This document shows positions 54,157 to 62,205 of a stretch of 64,000 nt of DNA, in pieces. The DNA comes from Myxococcales bacterium (GTDB lineage: Bacteria; Myxococcota; Polyangia; Nannocystales; Nannocystaceae). The stretch spans positions 62,001 through 126,000 of the forward strand of contig JAEUJW010000095.1 in assembly GCA_016793465.1 (NCBI GenBank), read 5' to 3'. Numbering within the stretch: the first letter of the stretch is position 1; every line of letters starts with the position of its first letter. A program made the translations under genes and the position numbers. The notes under the pieces are model-generated. The model did no database searches. It was not told the origin of the DNA and saw only the letters and a program-made list of their open reading frames with translations.

Positions 54157-56019
54157 ATGCTCGGCGCGCTCTCCGGCTCCCTGCTCGCGCTGGCCGACAA
54201 GCCGCCGCCGGTCGACGTCTCGGCGCACCTCGACGTCGCGACGGTCGTGCTGTGGGCGGTGCTCGGGCTCGCGCTGCTGTTCTTCGCGGTGCGCCCCGAG
54301 CTGTGGCGGCGGCTGTGGCTCGACCGCGTCGACCCGCGCCCGGCGGGCCTGCTGCGCATCGTGTTCGGCGTGGTCGTGCTGTGGACGATGGTCGACCTGA
54401 TCCCGCTCGGTCGGTTCCTGTTCACCGATGAGGGGCTGTGGCTGCCGAAGATGGCCCGCCGCAACTACAGCAGCGACTTTCGCACGATCTGGGACCCCGA
54501 GCACGGGTTCGAGGGCTGGTTCGACGTCCTGCGGGCGTTCTGGCACCGCTTCTCGCTGTTCCACATCCGCGCCGACCCGCCGTTCGTGTGGACGATCTAC
54601 GGCGTGACGATCGTGTCGCTGGTCATGATGATCCTCGGGATCAAGACCCGCATCACGACCTTCCTCAGCTGGTTCCTCGTCAACACGATCTACATCTACA
54701 GCCCGATCTTCTACAGCGGCGGCGACACGGTCGTGCGCGTGTACCTGTTCCTCGGGCTGTTCCTGCAGTGGGGTCAGGCGTACTCGCTCGACGCGTGGTG
54801 GCGCCGCAGGCGGGCCGTGCTGCGCGGGGCCGCGGAGATACCGCCGCTGAGGCCGATCCCGGCGTGGCCGCTGCGGCTGATGATGCTGCAGCTGGCGATC
54901 ATCTACTGCGCGACCGGGGCGCTGAAGAGCGGGCACACCTGGCTCGACGGCACGGCCCTGTTCTTCGCGCTGAACCTCGACCACTTCTATCGCCACCCGG
55001 CGCAGATCCAGCTCGTCACGTTCCTGCAGATGATCTGGGTCCTGCCGATCGCGACGTGGATCACGCGCATCTGGGAGACGGCGTTCCCGGTGGCGCTGGT
55101 CGGCGCGGCGGTCAACGCGTTCGAGCGCGATAAGCGGGCCGGGGTGTGGCCGCAGGCGCCGCTGTGGCGCCGCTCGCTGTCATACGCGTGCCTGGTCGCG
55201 GTGTTCGGCGGGCTGGCGTACATCGCGGCGCTGGCCGCCTGGTACTTCTACGACCCGGCGCTCGGGCCGTGGAAAATTAATAAATACGGGGCGGCGATCC
55301 TGTTCGGGGCGCTCGGCGTGGCGATCCCCGTGGTCGCGCTCGCGGCGTACCTGGCGCTGCGGCGCTGGCGTCCGCGGGTCCACCGGTTCGTGCTGACGTG
55401 GCTGCTCGGCAAGCGGCTGTGGCTGGGGATCGGGCTCGTCATGCACGTGGGCATCGACCTGCTGATGAACGTCGGCACGTTCGTGCAGGTGATGATCGCG
55501 GTGTACCTCGCGTGGCTGTCGGGGGCGGAGCTCGAGGCGTTCTGGCGCTACATCGTGACGGCGCCGCAGGCCCCGGGCGAGGGCACGCGGCCGCTCCGCA
55601 AGCCGCGCTGGCGGGCCGTGCTGCTGGCGCCGATCGACCGCCTGCGCTACCGCGCCGCGCCGGCGCCGTACGTGGTGCACCACCACCCGGGCGAGCACGC
55701 GGTGCGTCGCGCGGCGCTGCTGCGCATGTGGGACCTCAGCGGGCGCCTGGCGTTCACCGCCGACGAAGCGGTGAGGCCGGGCGAGCTGTGCGTGGTGGTT
55801 CCGCCGCGACCGCGGCTCGGCGAGCGCCTGGCCGCCCGGCTGAGCCCCGGCTGGCTCGTGCCGCGCCTGCCGGCGCCCGCGGGGGCGAGGCTCGTCGGGG
55901 CGAGGGCCGGGCGCGCGCTGGTCCGACTGCTCCCGGGCTTCTGGTGGATGTACCCGTGGTGCCTCGTGCCCGGTCTGTCGCGTCTGTGCGGCCTGTGGGT
56001 CGCCCGCACGTTCAAATGA
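54157..56019 (+). CDS. HTTM-domain membrane protein
   Basis: 620 residues, starting one base after the previous stop. The HTTM domain covers roughly residues 45-330: GLLRIVFGVVVLWTMVDL, FHIRADPPFVWTIYGV, LRLMMLQLAIIYCATGALKSG and FALNLDHFYRHPAQ, closely parallel to the first gene. A further four or five membrane helices and a basic tail follow, but the MFAPNP domain is absent. Together with the 53310 product it would rebuild the domain set of the 50704 fusion. An AT islet lies at 55274. Confidence 0.75.
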   Translation: MLGALSGSLLALADKPPPVDVSAHLDVATVVLWAVLGLALLFFAVRPELWRRLWLDRVDPRPAGLLRIVFGVVVLWTMVDLIPLGRFLFTDEGLWLPKMARRNYSSDFRTIWDPEHGFEGWFDVLRAFWHRFSLFHIRADPPFVWTIYGVTIVSLVMMILGIKTRITTFLSWFLVNTIYIYSPIFYSGGDTVVRVYLFLGLFLQWGQAYSLDAWWRRRRAVLRGAAEIPPLRPIPAWPLRLMMLQLAIIYCATGALKSGHTWLDGTALFFALNLDHFYRHPAQIQLVTFLQMIWVLPIATWITRIWETAFPVALVGAAVNAFERDKRAGVWPQAPLWRRSLSYACLVAVFGGLAYIAALAAWYFYDPALGPWKINKYGAAILFGALGVAIPVVALAAYLALRRWRPRVHRFVLTWLLGKRLWLGIGLVMHVGIDLLMNVGTFVQVMIAVYLAWLSGAELEAFWRYIVTAPQAPGEGTRPLRKPRWRAVLLAPIDRLRYRAAPAPYVVHHHPGEHAVRRAALLRMWDLSGRLAFTADEAVRPGELCVVVPPRPRLGERLAARLSPGWLVPRLPAPAGARLVGARAGRALVRLLPGFWWMYPWCLVPGLSRLCGLWVARTFK

Positions 56020-56035
56020 CGGCGTTCGCCGGCGA

Positions 56036-56064
56036 TTGACCTCGCCGCTCGGCTTGCCCATACT
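56036..56064 (+). promoter_or_regulatory. Sigma-70 promoter for tRNA-Ser
   Basis: TTGACC (56036-56041), 17-nt spacer and CATACT (56059-56064), 9 nt before the tRNA. It shares its CTTGCCCATACTCCC context with the tRNA-Asp promoter. Confidence 0.75.
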
Positions 56065-56073
56065 CCCCGCGCC

Positions 56074-56160
56074 GGAGGAGTGGCCGAGCGGTTTAAGGCA
56101 ACGGACTTGAAATCCGTCGTGCTCGTAAGGGTACCGAGGGTTCGAATCCCTCCTCCTCCA
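56074..56160 (+). tRNA. tRNA-Ser (TGA)
   Basis: 87 nt with the long variable arm of serine tRNAs. The acceptor GGAGGAG pairs with CTCCTCC; the anticodon loop is ACTTGAAAT (TGA); the T arm is GAGGG-TTCGAAT-CCCTC. CCA is not encoded; the base after the stem is A rather than the usual G. It marks the edge of the accessory region, but no second copy of its 3' end is seen inside the window. Confidence 0.95.
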
Positions 56161-56220
56161 TGCTCTTTGTCCTCGCCGCTCTCGTGAGCGCTGCACTCGG
56201 GTCCGCGGCCGCAGGCGCGG

Positions 56221-56547
56221 TCAGGGCTGCTCGAAGCAGTACGACGCGGACTTTTCCAACCCCTTGTCAGCGCTCGCCTTTCGCCACAAGCCCGCGTCGT
56301 ACTTCACGAATTCGTCCAGGGCCTGAACTCCCGTGAGTGCCCGAATCTCTCGGGAGTCAGCCCACCTCTTGGAGAGCTGGTGGAGGCGCTTGGAGCCGCG
56401 CGGCGGCGATGGGCGCCGCGTGCTCGTGGATGAACTGAGGGACAGTTTGATCGACTGTTGGGCCGGCGGCGCGACGTTGACGACCGGCGGGGCGCTGTGC
56501 GAGCGCAAGGTGGTTGTGGGATGGGTGGGAGTCGCCGTCGTGGTCAT
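56221..56547 (-). CDS. Small hypothetical protein
   Basis: 108 residues. A Thr/Ser/Pro-rich N-terminus precedes a more ordered end (KRWADSREIRALTGVQALDE, then FVKYDAGLWRKASADKGL). It is not recognised. It begins divergently from, and overlaps by 27 nt, the recombinase start, so one of the two starts may be wrong. Composition suggests protein but the length and lack of a homologue known to me keep this uncertain. Confidence 0.35.
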   Translation of the reverse strand: MTTTATPTHPTTTLRSHSAPPVVNVAPPAQQSIKLSLSSSTSTRRPSPPRGSKRLHQLSKRWADSREIRALTGVQALDEFVKYDAGLWRKASADKGLEKSASYCFEQP

Positions 56548-56946
56548 GAGGTGCGCAGCCAGGCGCGCGCCGTAGGATACATCCGGGTGTCGACCGAGGA
56601 CCAGCTCCTCGGGCCCGATGCGCAGCGAGCAGCCCTCGAGCGCTGGGCATCGGCGCGAAGCGTCGAGCTGGTCGGGGTGTTCGAGGATCGCGGCGTCTAT
56701 GGTGCGACAGCGCTGGACCGGCGACCCGGACTACTCGCCGCGCTCGACTGCATGGCGGAGCAGAGAGCCGGCCTCTTGGTCGCCGCGAAGCGCGACCGCT
56801 TCGCCCGCGACGTCATCCTCGCGGCGCAGCTCGAGCGCCTCGTCGAGCGCGCCGGGACGAAGCTCATGTCCACCGACGGCGCCAGCGACGGCGACTCGCC
56901 CGAGGTCACGATGATGCGTCGGATCCTCGACGTGTTCGGGAGGAGG
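56521..56946 (+). pseudogene. Truncated serine recombinase (resolvase N-terminal domain)
   Basis: The catalytic domain of a serine recombinase is clear: AVGYIRVSTEDQ with the nucleophile Ser, LLVAAKRDRFARDV, then MMRRILDVFG. Homology stops at about 56946, where the usual continuation (a long helix and DNA-binding domain) is replaced by sequence antisense to the kinase pseudogene. Such an enzyme would normally catalyse site-specific inversion or integration. Lacking its DNA-binding domain, this copy should be inactive. It lies 360 bp from tRNA-Ser and supports past island activity. Confidence 0.75.
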
Positions 56947-56959
56947 GCGGCCACTCGAG

Positions 56960-58437
56960 GCCCTCAGCAACCTGGGCCAGGCGCGCCTCGTCGTGGCCCA
57001 GCCGGACAGCAGCGCCTGGGCGGCGAACACCCGACCGTCGGGGCACGGGCCGCGCAGCCCGACCGCCACGACGTCGGCGCGGCGGGCCGCGACCAGCGCA
57101 GCGATGGCGAGCGAGCCGGGCGTGCGGGTGGCAGCGTAGCCGAACACATCGCCGACCATCACGTCGCCGTCGAGCGCCGTGAGCGTAGCGAATGAAGCGG
57201 CGAGCGCGGGCGGCACGTCGACGGCGGGCGGCGGGCCGAGGGCGGCGATCCGCTCGGCGTGTAGGGCGGCGATCACGACCTCGTCGCGGGTCGTACGACT
57301 CGCCGAGTGGGTGTCGCGGTCGGGAGCGAGGCGTCCGCCGATCGTCTCGTGGAAGATCTCGAGCTGGGCCGGGCCCGGCGCGCCGGACCAGCTCACCCGC
57401 GCGGTCAGCACGGCGACGCGGTCGCGGTGGACGATGGCCTGCAGCGAGACCGTCGTCGTGCCGCCGTACTCGCAGGCGCCGAGGGCGACGACGCCGTGGT
57501 CGCGGTCGCGGGGTCGCCAGTTGTCGCTCGTCAGCGCGGCGCGGACGGCGTCGGCGGTCGACAGCTCGCGGTCGAGGGCGGCGGCGAAGCGGCGCAGCAG
57601 CGCGGCGTCGCGGTCGAGCGCCGACGTCGACGAGGACATTACCCCCATGCACGTCCCGGTGGAGGATGCCGCGCGCATGCAAGGATATGAGGGCCCCCGC
57701 GATCTGTCGGCCCACCTCGAGAACTGCTGACGCCCCCAGGCGCTCGTCGCCGACCCAGAACTTGCTCGCAGTCCTGCCGGGCGCGAGCGTCATGGCGATG
57801 AACGGCTTTTCGCGATCGGGGCCCGTCCGGGCCTCGATGAGCGACGGGAGTGCCGGGTCGCACGTCGCGGAGGGCGAATGCCTCGCGCACGAAGCGACGG
57901 CGCTCCTCGGGATCCTTGGCGGATCGCTCGCTCATGATCTTCAGCGCCACATAGTCCCCGGTGTCGCGGTGATAGGCGCGGTAGACCTCGGCCTTGGCTC
58001 CGTTCCCGACCACCGCAGCTCGTAGCAGCCGTCGAACAGATGGGGCGTCGCCTCGTCCGCGTGTGCCGCGAGGATCGCCGCGAGCCGGCGCTGGAACTCG
58101 GCCGCCGTGGCGATCCGATCCTCGGCCAGCACCGCGGTCGCGTCGACCACCAGCGCCTCGAGCTCGGGAGGGAACGCGGCCCCGGGTCGAACCTCGCCCA
58201 TCGGCCGGCGGGCGACGAGGTTCGGCATCTCGCCGGTGCACAGCAGGTGGATCGTCACACCCAACGCGAAGGTGTCGAAGGCCGGGCCCGGCCGTGCGGC
58301 CGTGCGGGACCCGCCTCCGGCGCGTGAAAGCCGGGCGTCCCGACCACCATCCGCGCCTCTAGTTGGTGCTCGCAGACGGGCGGCCGCGGGCGATCCAGCA
58401 TCCCGCCCGGCTCATGGCAAGCCGCACCAGATCGCAT
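56960..58437 (-). pseudogene. Frameshifted Ser/Thr kinase pseudogene with parts of two kinase domains
   Basis: Reading down the minus strand, kinase motifs appear in successive frames. GTPGFHAPEAG (activation segment, about 58345) is followed by a C-lobe ending LAEDRIATAAEFQRRLAAIL (about 58100). A new N-lobe has GNGAKAEVYRA and YVALKIM (about 57950). Then, one frame over, comes EKPFIAMTLAPGR and HRDVHGGNVL (about 57670). A further shift opens a 220-residue segment of no recognised family to about 56960. At least three frameshifts separate the pieces. It would have been a dual-kinase or two adjacent kinases; the last C-lobe is missing. Confidence 0.65.
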
Positions 58438-58800
58438 ATTTTCGCGCGTCGCGCGTAGATCACTCCGCTGCGGTTTTATTGAATTTCATCGGCTCCGAAT
58501 TCGAGTAGTTCCGCGCCCAATCGTCGAACGATGATTGCGACGCCGAATCGACGGATCGCGCCGGGCGTGGCCGCGCGGCGCGATTTCTGGCAAATTGGAA
58601 CCCTGTTTTTCGTCGACCTCAACCTCGATCCGTCATGGGAATCGGTGTGAGTTTTGATTCTTCAAGTCAGTTCCCCGGAGGAGAACGGACGTGTAGGATG
58701 GGATCCTCATGTAGCCCTGTGAATGAACCCCCAGGCTCGTTGCGCGACCGCGGGCGACCAGCCGCGGGGGCGCATGGCCCCAACTGTGAGGAATGACCCG
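58438..58800. other. Intergenic region, lower GC
   Basis: 363 bp between the kinase pseudogene and the small-protein cassette. GC falls noticeably from about 58440. No RNA gene, clear promoter or repeat is recognised. Confidence 0.5.
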
Positions 58801-59205
58801 ATGGCTGGCATCATTGTACCCATTTGCGAGAAGCGCATTTTCGAATTCAGCTACCTTGCGAACGGCACGAACCAGGATGTCGTTCTACATCCCGCAGTCG
58901 ATGTGGGCGCCTGGTATCGCATTCGCGCGGTGGTGCTGGTGCACCAGATTTCGGTGACGTCGGGCAATTTCACTCTTAAGCTCCAGCACACGTTCCCGTC
59001 CGAAACCGATCGTCAGGAATTTGTCGACACTACGGACTTCCTGACGACGGCGAGCATCACGAACGCCTCGCCCAACATCAAGACCATCTCGGGGACCGAC
59101 CCGCAGGGCTACCTGAAGGTCATCCTTCGCGCGAGCCAGACGACGACCACGGGTGCAATCCTGTACGGTGAATTCAGCGTGTACCTCGTCCTGAGGGACG
59201 TGTAG
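58801..59205 (+). CDS. Small beta-rich protein, copy A (unknown function)
   Basis: 134 residues from the ATG at 58801, preceded by GTGAGGAATGACCCG; the longer ORF start (58723) is less likely. No signal peptide. The sequence alternates hydrophobic and polar residues throughout (for example YRIRAVVLVHQISV, ILYGEFSVYLVLRDV) and has few helices, so a beta-sandwich or binding fold is likely. It shares the ending 'GEFSVYLVLR' and general layout with the next gene (FYTELSVSLVLR). Not recognised as any known family. GC is lower than the core genome. Confidence 0.6.
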   Translation: MAGIIVPICEKRIFEFSYLANGTNQDVVLHPAVDVGAWYRIRAVVLVHQISVTSGNFTLKLQHTFPSETDRQEFVDTTDFLTTASITNASPNIKTISGTDPQGYLKVILRASQTTTTGAILYGEFSVYLVLRDV

Positions 59206-59275
59206 ATATGCGCGCCGACGGGACCGACGAACCCCGACGACTTCTTCTAAAAATCAACCTCTGAGGACATGACCC

Positions 59276-59692
59276 ATGAGCTGCCAGATTGTACCGGTGT
59301 TACAGCGGAAACGTTTCGACTGGGGGTACCTCGCTGCAGCCGGCCAGCAACTGGTGGTCCTCCAGGCAGCTATCCCCGCCTCCTGCTTTTACTACGTCCA
59401 GCTCTGGGTCAGAGTCCACGCTCTCTCCTTCTCGGGCAACCAGATCGTCGGCGTGGCCCTGTACGACACCTTTCCCTGCGAGGATGACCACCGAGAGTTC
59501 ACCAAGACTTCGGCAGCCTTCACTAGCTTGTCCTTCACGAGCTCGACGAGCCCACCCGCGCTCTTGAGCGCGAGCGGAACTAGTCCCGGGCCGTATCTCA
59601 AGGCCCTCCTCACTGGTTACCAGGATACGGCGGTCGCCGGCACCTTCTATACCGAACTCAGCGTGTCTCTAGTCCTCAGGAGCGCTCAATGA
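59276..59692 (+). CDS. Small beta-rich protein, copy B (unknown function)
   Basis: 138 residues, preceded by CTGAGGACATGACCC, almost identical to the leader of copy A. Beta-alternating sequence (CFYYVQLWVRVHALSF; FTSLSFTSSTSP) with the same YLKALL/YLKVIL and SVSLVLR/SVYLVLR landmarks as copy A. The two are divergent paralogues. Its stop overlaps the next start (ATGA), so the genes are co-translated. Not recognised; could be a carbohydrate- or surface-binding module or a structural subunit. Confidence 0.6.
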   Translation: MSCQIVPVLQRKRFDWGYLAAAGQQLVVLQAAIPASCFYYVQLWVRVHALSFSGNQIVGVALYDTFPCEDDHREFTKTSAAFTSLSFTSSTSPPALLSASGTSPGPYLKALLTGYQDTAVAGTFYTELSVSLVLRSAQ

Positions 59693-59910
59693 TCCTCTAC
59701 ACGAACAACACTCGCGTCAACGCGATCGTGACGATCAAGGTTGGGCAGGGCGGAGACCTCATAAAAGGGCTCAAGATCGGTCCACCAGGCGCCGCTTCGG
59801 CGCAAAAAGTGTTCACCGGCTACAACGACGTTCTCGTCCCAGCCGAAACCTCCATCGAGCTCGAGGATGGGCTCGACGTTACGTTCACAGGCGTCCGCAC
59901 ATGCCCATGA
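59689..59910 (+). CDS. 73-residue protein of the cassette
   Basis: Starts within the previous stop codon (ATGA). Sequence MILYTNNTRVNAIVTIKVGQ continues with a Gly/Pro turn and ends in ELEDGLDVTFTGVRTCP. Again beta-rich and without a signal peptide. Not recognised. The tight overlap with copy B argues it is real. Confidence 0.55.
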   Translation: MILYTNNTRVNAIVTIKVGQGGDLIKGLKIGPPGAASAQKVFTGYNDVLVPAETSIELEDGLDVTFTGVRTCP

Positions 59911-60101
59911 TCGTGAGCGTGCGCTCTCAGACAACCAAGTCGTCAGCGAAGACGTGGGACCGGCAATGGAGAATGTTGCCGCAGATATCGGCATTCACGA
60001 TTTTTCGGTCGGTCCCGGGGCATCAATCGAGTCGGAACAGGGCGTCATTGCAGACTTTCTGGCCTCTCGAGCGGAATCGTGACCAAGGATCACAGATCTA
60101 G
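59907..60101 (+). CDS. Possible 64-residue coupled ORF
   Basis: The frame opens with ATG codons at 59901 and 59907, the latter overlapping the previous stop (ATGA). The product is basic and Ser/Arg/Gln-rich (SVRSQTTKSSAKTWDRQW) with no recognised family. Another frame over the same bases is also open, so coding is uncertain. Confidence 0.3.
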   Translation: MIVSVRSQTTKSSAKTWDRQWRMLPQISAFTIFRSVPGHQSSRNRASLQTFWPLERNRDQGSQI

Positions 60102-60125
60102 ACAAATCTAATCAAGAGTTCATCG

Positions 60126-61769
60126 ATGACCTGCGAACGTCAGCACTCCTCCGACACCAATTGTCTGTGCGGCCAGACCGACACAGTAGGTGGAGCGACA
60201 CGAGAGAATGATGATTGTTTTACGACTGTTCCGTCGTCGATAGTCAGCCTTGAACGGCTGCCGAGCTCACGGATCAGTGTAAAGCCTTCTCTGACGTTTG
60301 AGAGTACCGCGCTCCCTCGCAATTTAGAAGCTCCGAACCCATCCCTGCCCGGACCTAGAGCAGTATGCTTCACCACAGTCCATGAGTTCTGGTCCGCTTC
60401 CGAATTTGGTCTCAAGCGATTTCGGTGCAAAGTTTTTGCACCGTGTTTAAATCCGGGGGAAAAGTTTGGCGTCATTCTTATCTTTCACGCACGCGCGAAG
60501 ACTCCGTCCGATCCAGACATGTACCCCGAGTTTCTTGCGTATGACGCACTAGGAATACATCTGGCGAGTCATAAGTATGTCGTCGTTTCGGCCTCGCGAC
60601 AGGTTCAAATCGGAACTAATCAATGGACATACATCGATGACGCCCAGGCTCGATGCGTGGTCACGGAGACGCTTGACTGGCTGTACGTTTGGTCGCCGTA
60701 TAAGAATCAGGTAACCAATACACTCGGCGTGATTGCGCATAGTTCCGGGGGTCGCATCATCATCAACAACTATGCATTTCTGTCGGGTCAGCGAAAGATC
60801 ACCGCGATTGTATTCATGGCGTCGTGTTTTGATTACAACGAGTTGACCCAAAAGATCTCGCAGTCAACAACTAGGATTCTAACTCTGGCCACAGCTAATC
60901 CGTCTGATCCCTGTGATGGAACAGTGACGGCAGAAGGTAAACCTGTGCAGTCCGTGGTGGGCCTAGCCGACATAATCCCCGGGACCATTGTCGATAAGAC
61001 CTCCGTATTTTTTCGCGAGCTCAAGAACCAATCATCTGTCTATCAGCATTTCTTTCAGGATTCTCAAACGGCCCGATTGTTCACAACGGCATTCATGGGA
61101 GCGTATTTGAACTTTATTCATGACTACCGAGAGATCTTGAGAGGCATGGTGACTGTAGATGCACCGGACAAGACTGTTGCCACGCGATTGCGACATAGAG
61201 ATTCCACGCAGGGGCGGGTTTTTAGTTTTGAGGAACAACCCGGTCTTCAATACTTTGCTACCAACAACATCATCTCGATAAAGAAGGGCTACGCATTTTC
61301 TCTTGTGAAGAATGCGCTTCCGGCTGTGAAGGTATTGAGTTTTCAATTGAAAAAGACCCAACCAATACCCTTCCCCTTCGAAGAAAAGTTTAGCATAAGC
61401 ATATCAGGATTCCCAAGCATCTTTCATCCTGAAAACTCGGGATATAAATACCTCGCTTACAGCATCGGTCAGGTCTACGACCCGGCTCGCGGCAAGACAA
61501 ACGGAGTTCCTTGGGGGATTAGAGTTTCCCTAGGGCTCGGGTCTCTCGCCAATGGTCCCGAGGTCCCTTTCGTCATTAAGCAGGGCATCATCGATCCGGC
61601 AAATGTGCGCAGCGCGCTGGCAACGTATGCAATCCCATTATCAAAACTGGGGATATTTGGCGGTGGGCCAATCCTCGCCATTCATCAAGTAACGTTTGAA
61701 TTTGTCGGGGACCCCGCAGATATGCCGATCTTTATGATTTCTGACGCTGCTCTTTGGAGAGACATATAA
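60126..61769 (+). CDS. Alpha/beta-hydrolase-like protein in low-GC cassette
   Basis: 547 residues. The core resembles an alpha/beta hydrolase: FGVILIFHARAK, then a later strand LGVIAHSSGGRIIINNY with a nucleophile elbow (H-S-S-G-G), and TRILTLATANPSDPCDG, where an acid could sit. A catalytic His may be in NFIHDYREI. The first 100 residues and the last 170 (beta-rich, ending FVGDPADMPIFMISD) are not recognised. Many A/T-ending codons give a GC content near 50%, unlike the core genome, so recent transfer is likely. The start at 60126 lacks a ribosome site and may be further in. Confidence 0.55.
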   Translation: MTCERQHSSDTNCLCGQTDTVGGATRENDDCFTTVPSSIVSLERLPSSRISVKPSLTFESTALPRNLEAPNPSLPGPRAVCFTTVHEFWSASEFGLKRFRCKVFAPCLNPGEKFGVILIFHARAKTPSDPDMYPEFLAYDALGIHLASHKYVVVSASRQVQIGTNQWTYIDDAQARCVVTETLDWLYVWSPYKNQVTNTLGVIAHSSGGRIIINNYAFLSGQRKITAIVFMASCFDYNELTQKISQSTTRILTLATANPSDPCDGTVTAEGKPVQSVVGLADIIPGTIVDKTSVFFRELKNQSSVYQHFFQDSQTARLFTTAFMGAYLNFIHDYREILRGMVTVDAPDKTVATRLRHRDSTQGRVFSFEEQPGLQYFATNNIISIKKGYAFSLVKNALPAVKVLSFQLKKTQPIPFPFEEKFSISISGFPSIFHPENSGYKYLAYSIGQVYDPARGKTNGVPWGIRVSLGLGSLANGPEVPFVIKQGIIDPANVRSALATYAIPLSKLGIFGGGPILAIHQVTFEFVGDPADMPIFMISDAALWRDI

Positions 61770-62098
61770 TCGTACATGCGTACATGCTCGCCCTGAGATC
61801 GCGGTAGGGACGGCCCTTCGCTCCTCAGGTTGCGGTAGGGACAGCCCTCCCCTCTCGGGTTGGGCCGCCCCCCGCACAGATCCGAGCATGCGCTGCTAAC
61901 GCACTCGGCTCCTACCTCGGGTACGAGCGCCGAAACGGTCGATTGGCCAGGGGTGAAGAACGCGAGGTTTGGGTAGCCAACGCAGCGATAGCCGCCGAAT
62001 GTATCCTCTCATAACACTGCCCAGCCACTGCCCCTGGGCTGGGATAGGAAGATGCCGTCGTCGCATCATGGCCGCCTTGAGTGTGCGTATTCCGGGCG
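61770..62098. other. Intergenic remnant region
   Basis: Non-coding sequence between the hydrolase and the insertion element. It contains the group II intron remnant described separately. Beyond 61920 nothing is recognised apart from a weak CTGCCC/GGGCTGGG palindrome near 62020. Confidence 0.5.
61800..61925 (-). ncRNA. Group II intron 3' remnant (domain V/VI-like)
   Basis: On the minus strand, 61879-61911 begins GAGCCGAGTGCG and ends GCATGCTCGGATC. It folds into the 33-34-nt hairpin with the AGC triad typical of domain V, followed by CTGTGCGGGGGG. Beyond it, two direct copies of a GGGC(T/C)GTCCCTACCGC block (61801-61815 and 61832-61846 on the complement) may be duplicated domain VI ends. No reverse-transcriptase gene is present, so this is a fragment. 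Confidence 0.5.
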
Positions 62099-62100
62099 AC

Positions 62101-62152
62101 CTGACCGCTCGTACCGGCCTGATCTGACCGGCCGTTCCGGACCATCTGACCG
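62101..62152. repeat. Terminal repeats of the IS21-type element
   Basis: CTGACCG occurs at 62101, 62124 and 62146, spaced 22-23 bp, just beyond the istB stop. Multiple short repeats near the ends are typical for IS21-family elements. The exact element boundary was not determined. Confidence 0.45.
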
Positions 62153-62205
62153 GAGCGAAGCGACGGCGGGGTGACGGGGAGGAGGCGGTCGGTGGGTCTG
62201 GTGGG

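Noticed and set aside
56074..56160. tRNA-Ser as an attB site with a matching attR
   Set aside because: The 3' end of the tRNA is not repeated anywhere up to 64000; the other border could be outside the window.
58801..59910. Phage tail or capsid genes
   Set aside because: No terminase, portal, tape-measure or holin-like gene nearby, and no recognisable phage motif in the small proteins. Only the size and beta content fit.
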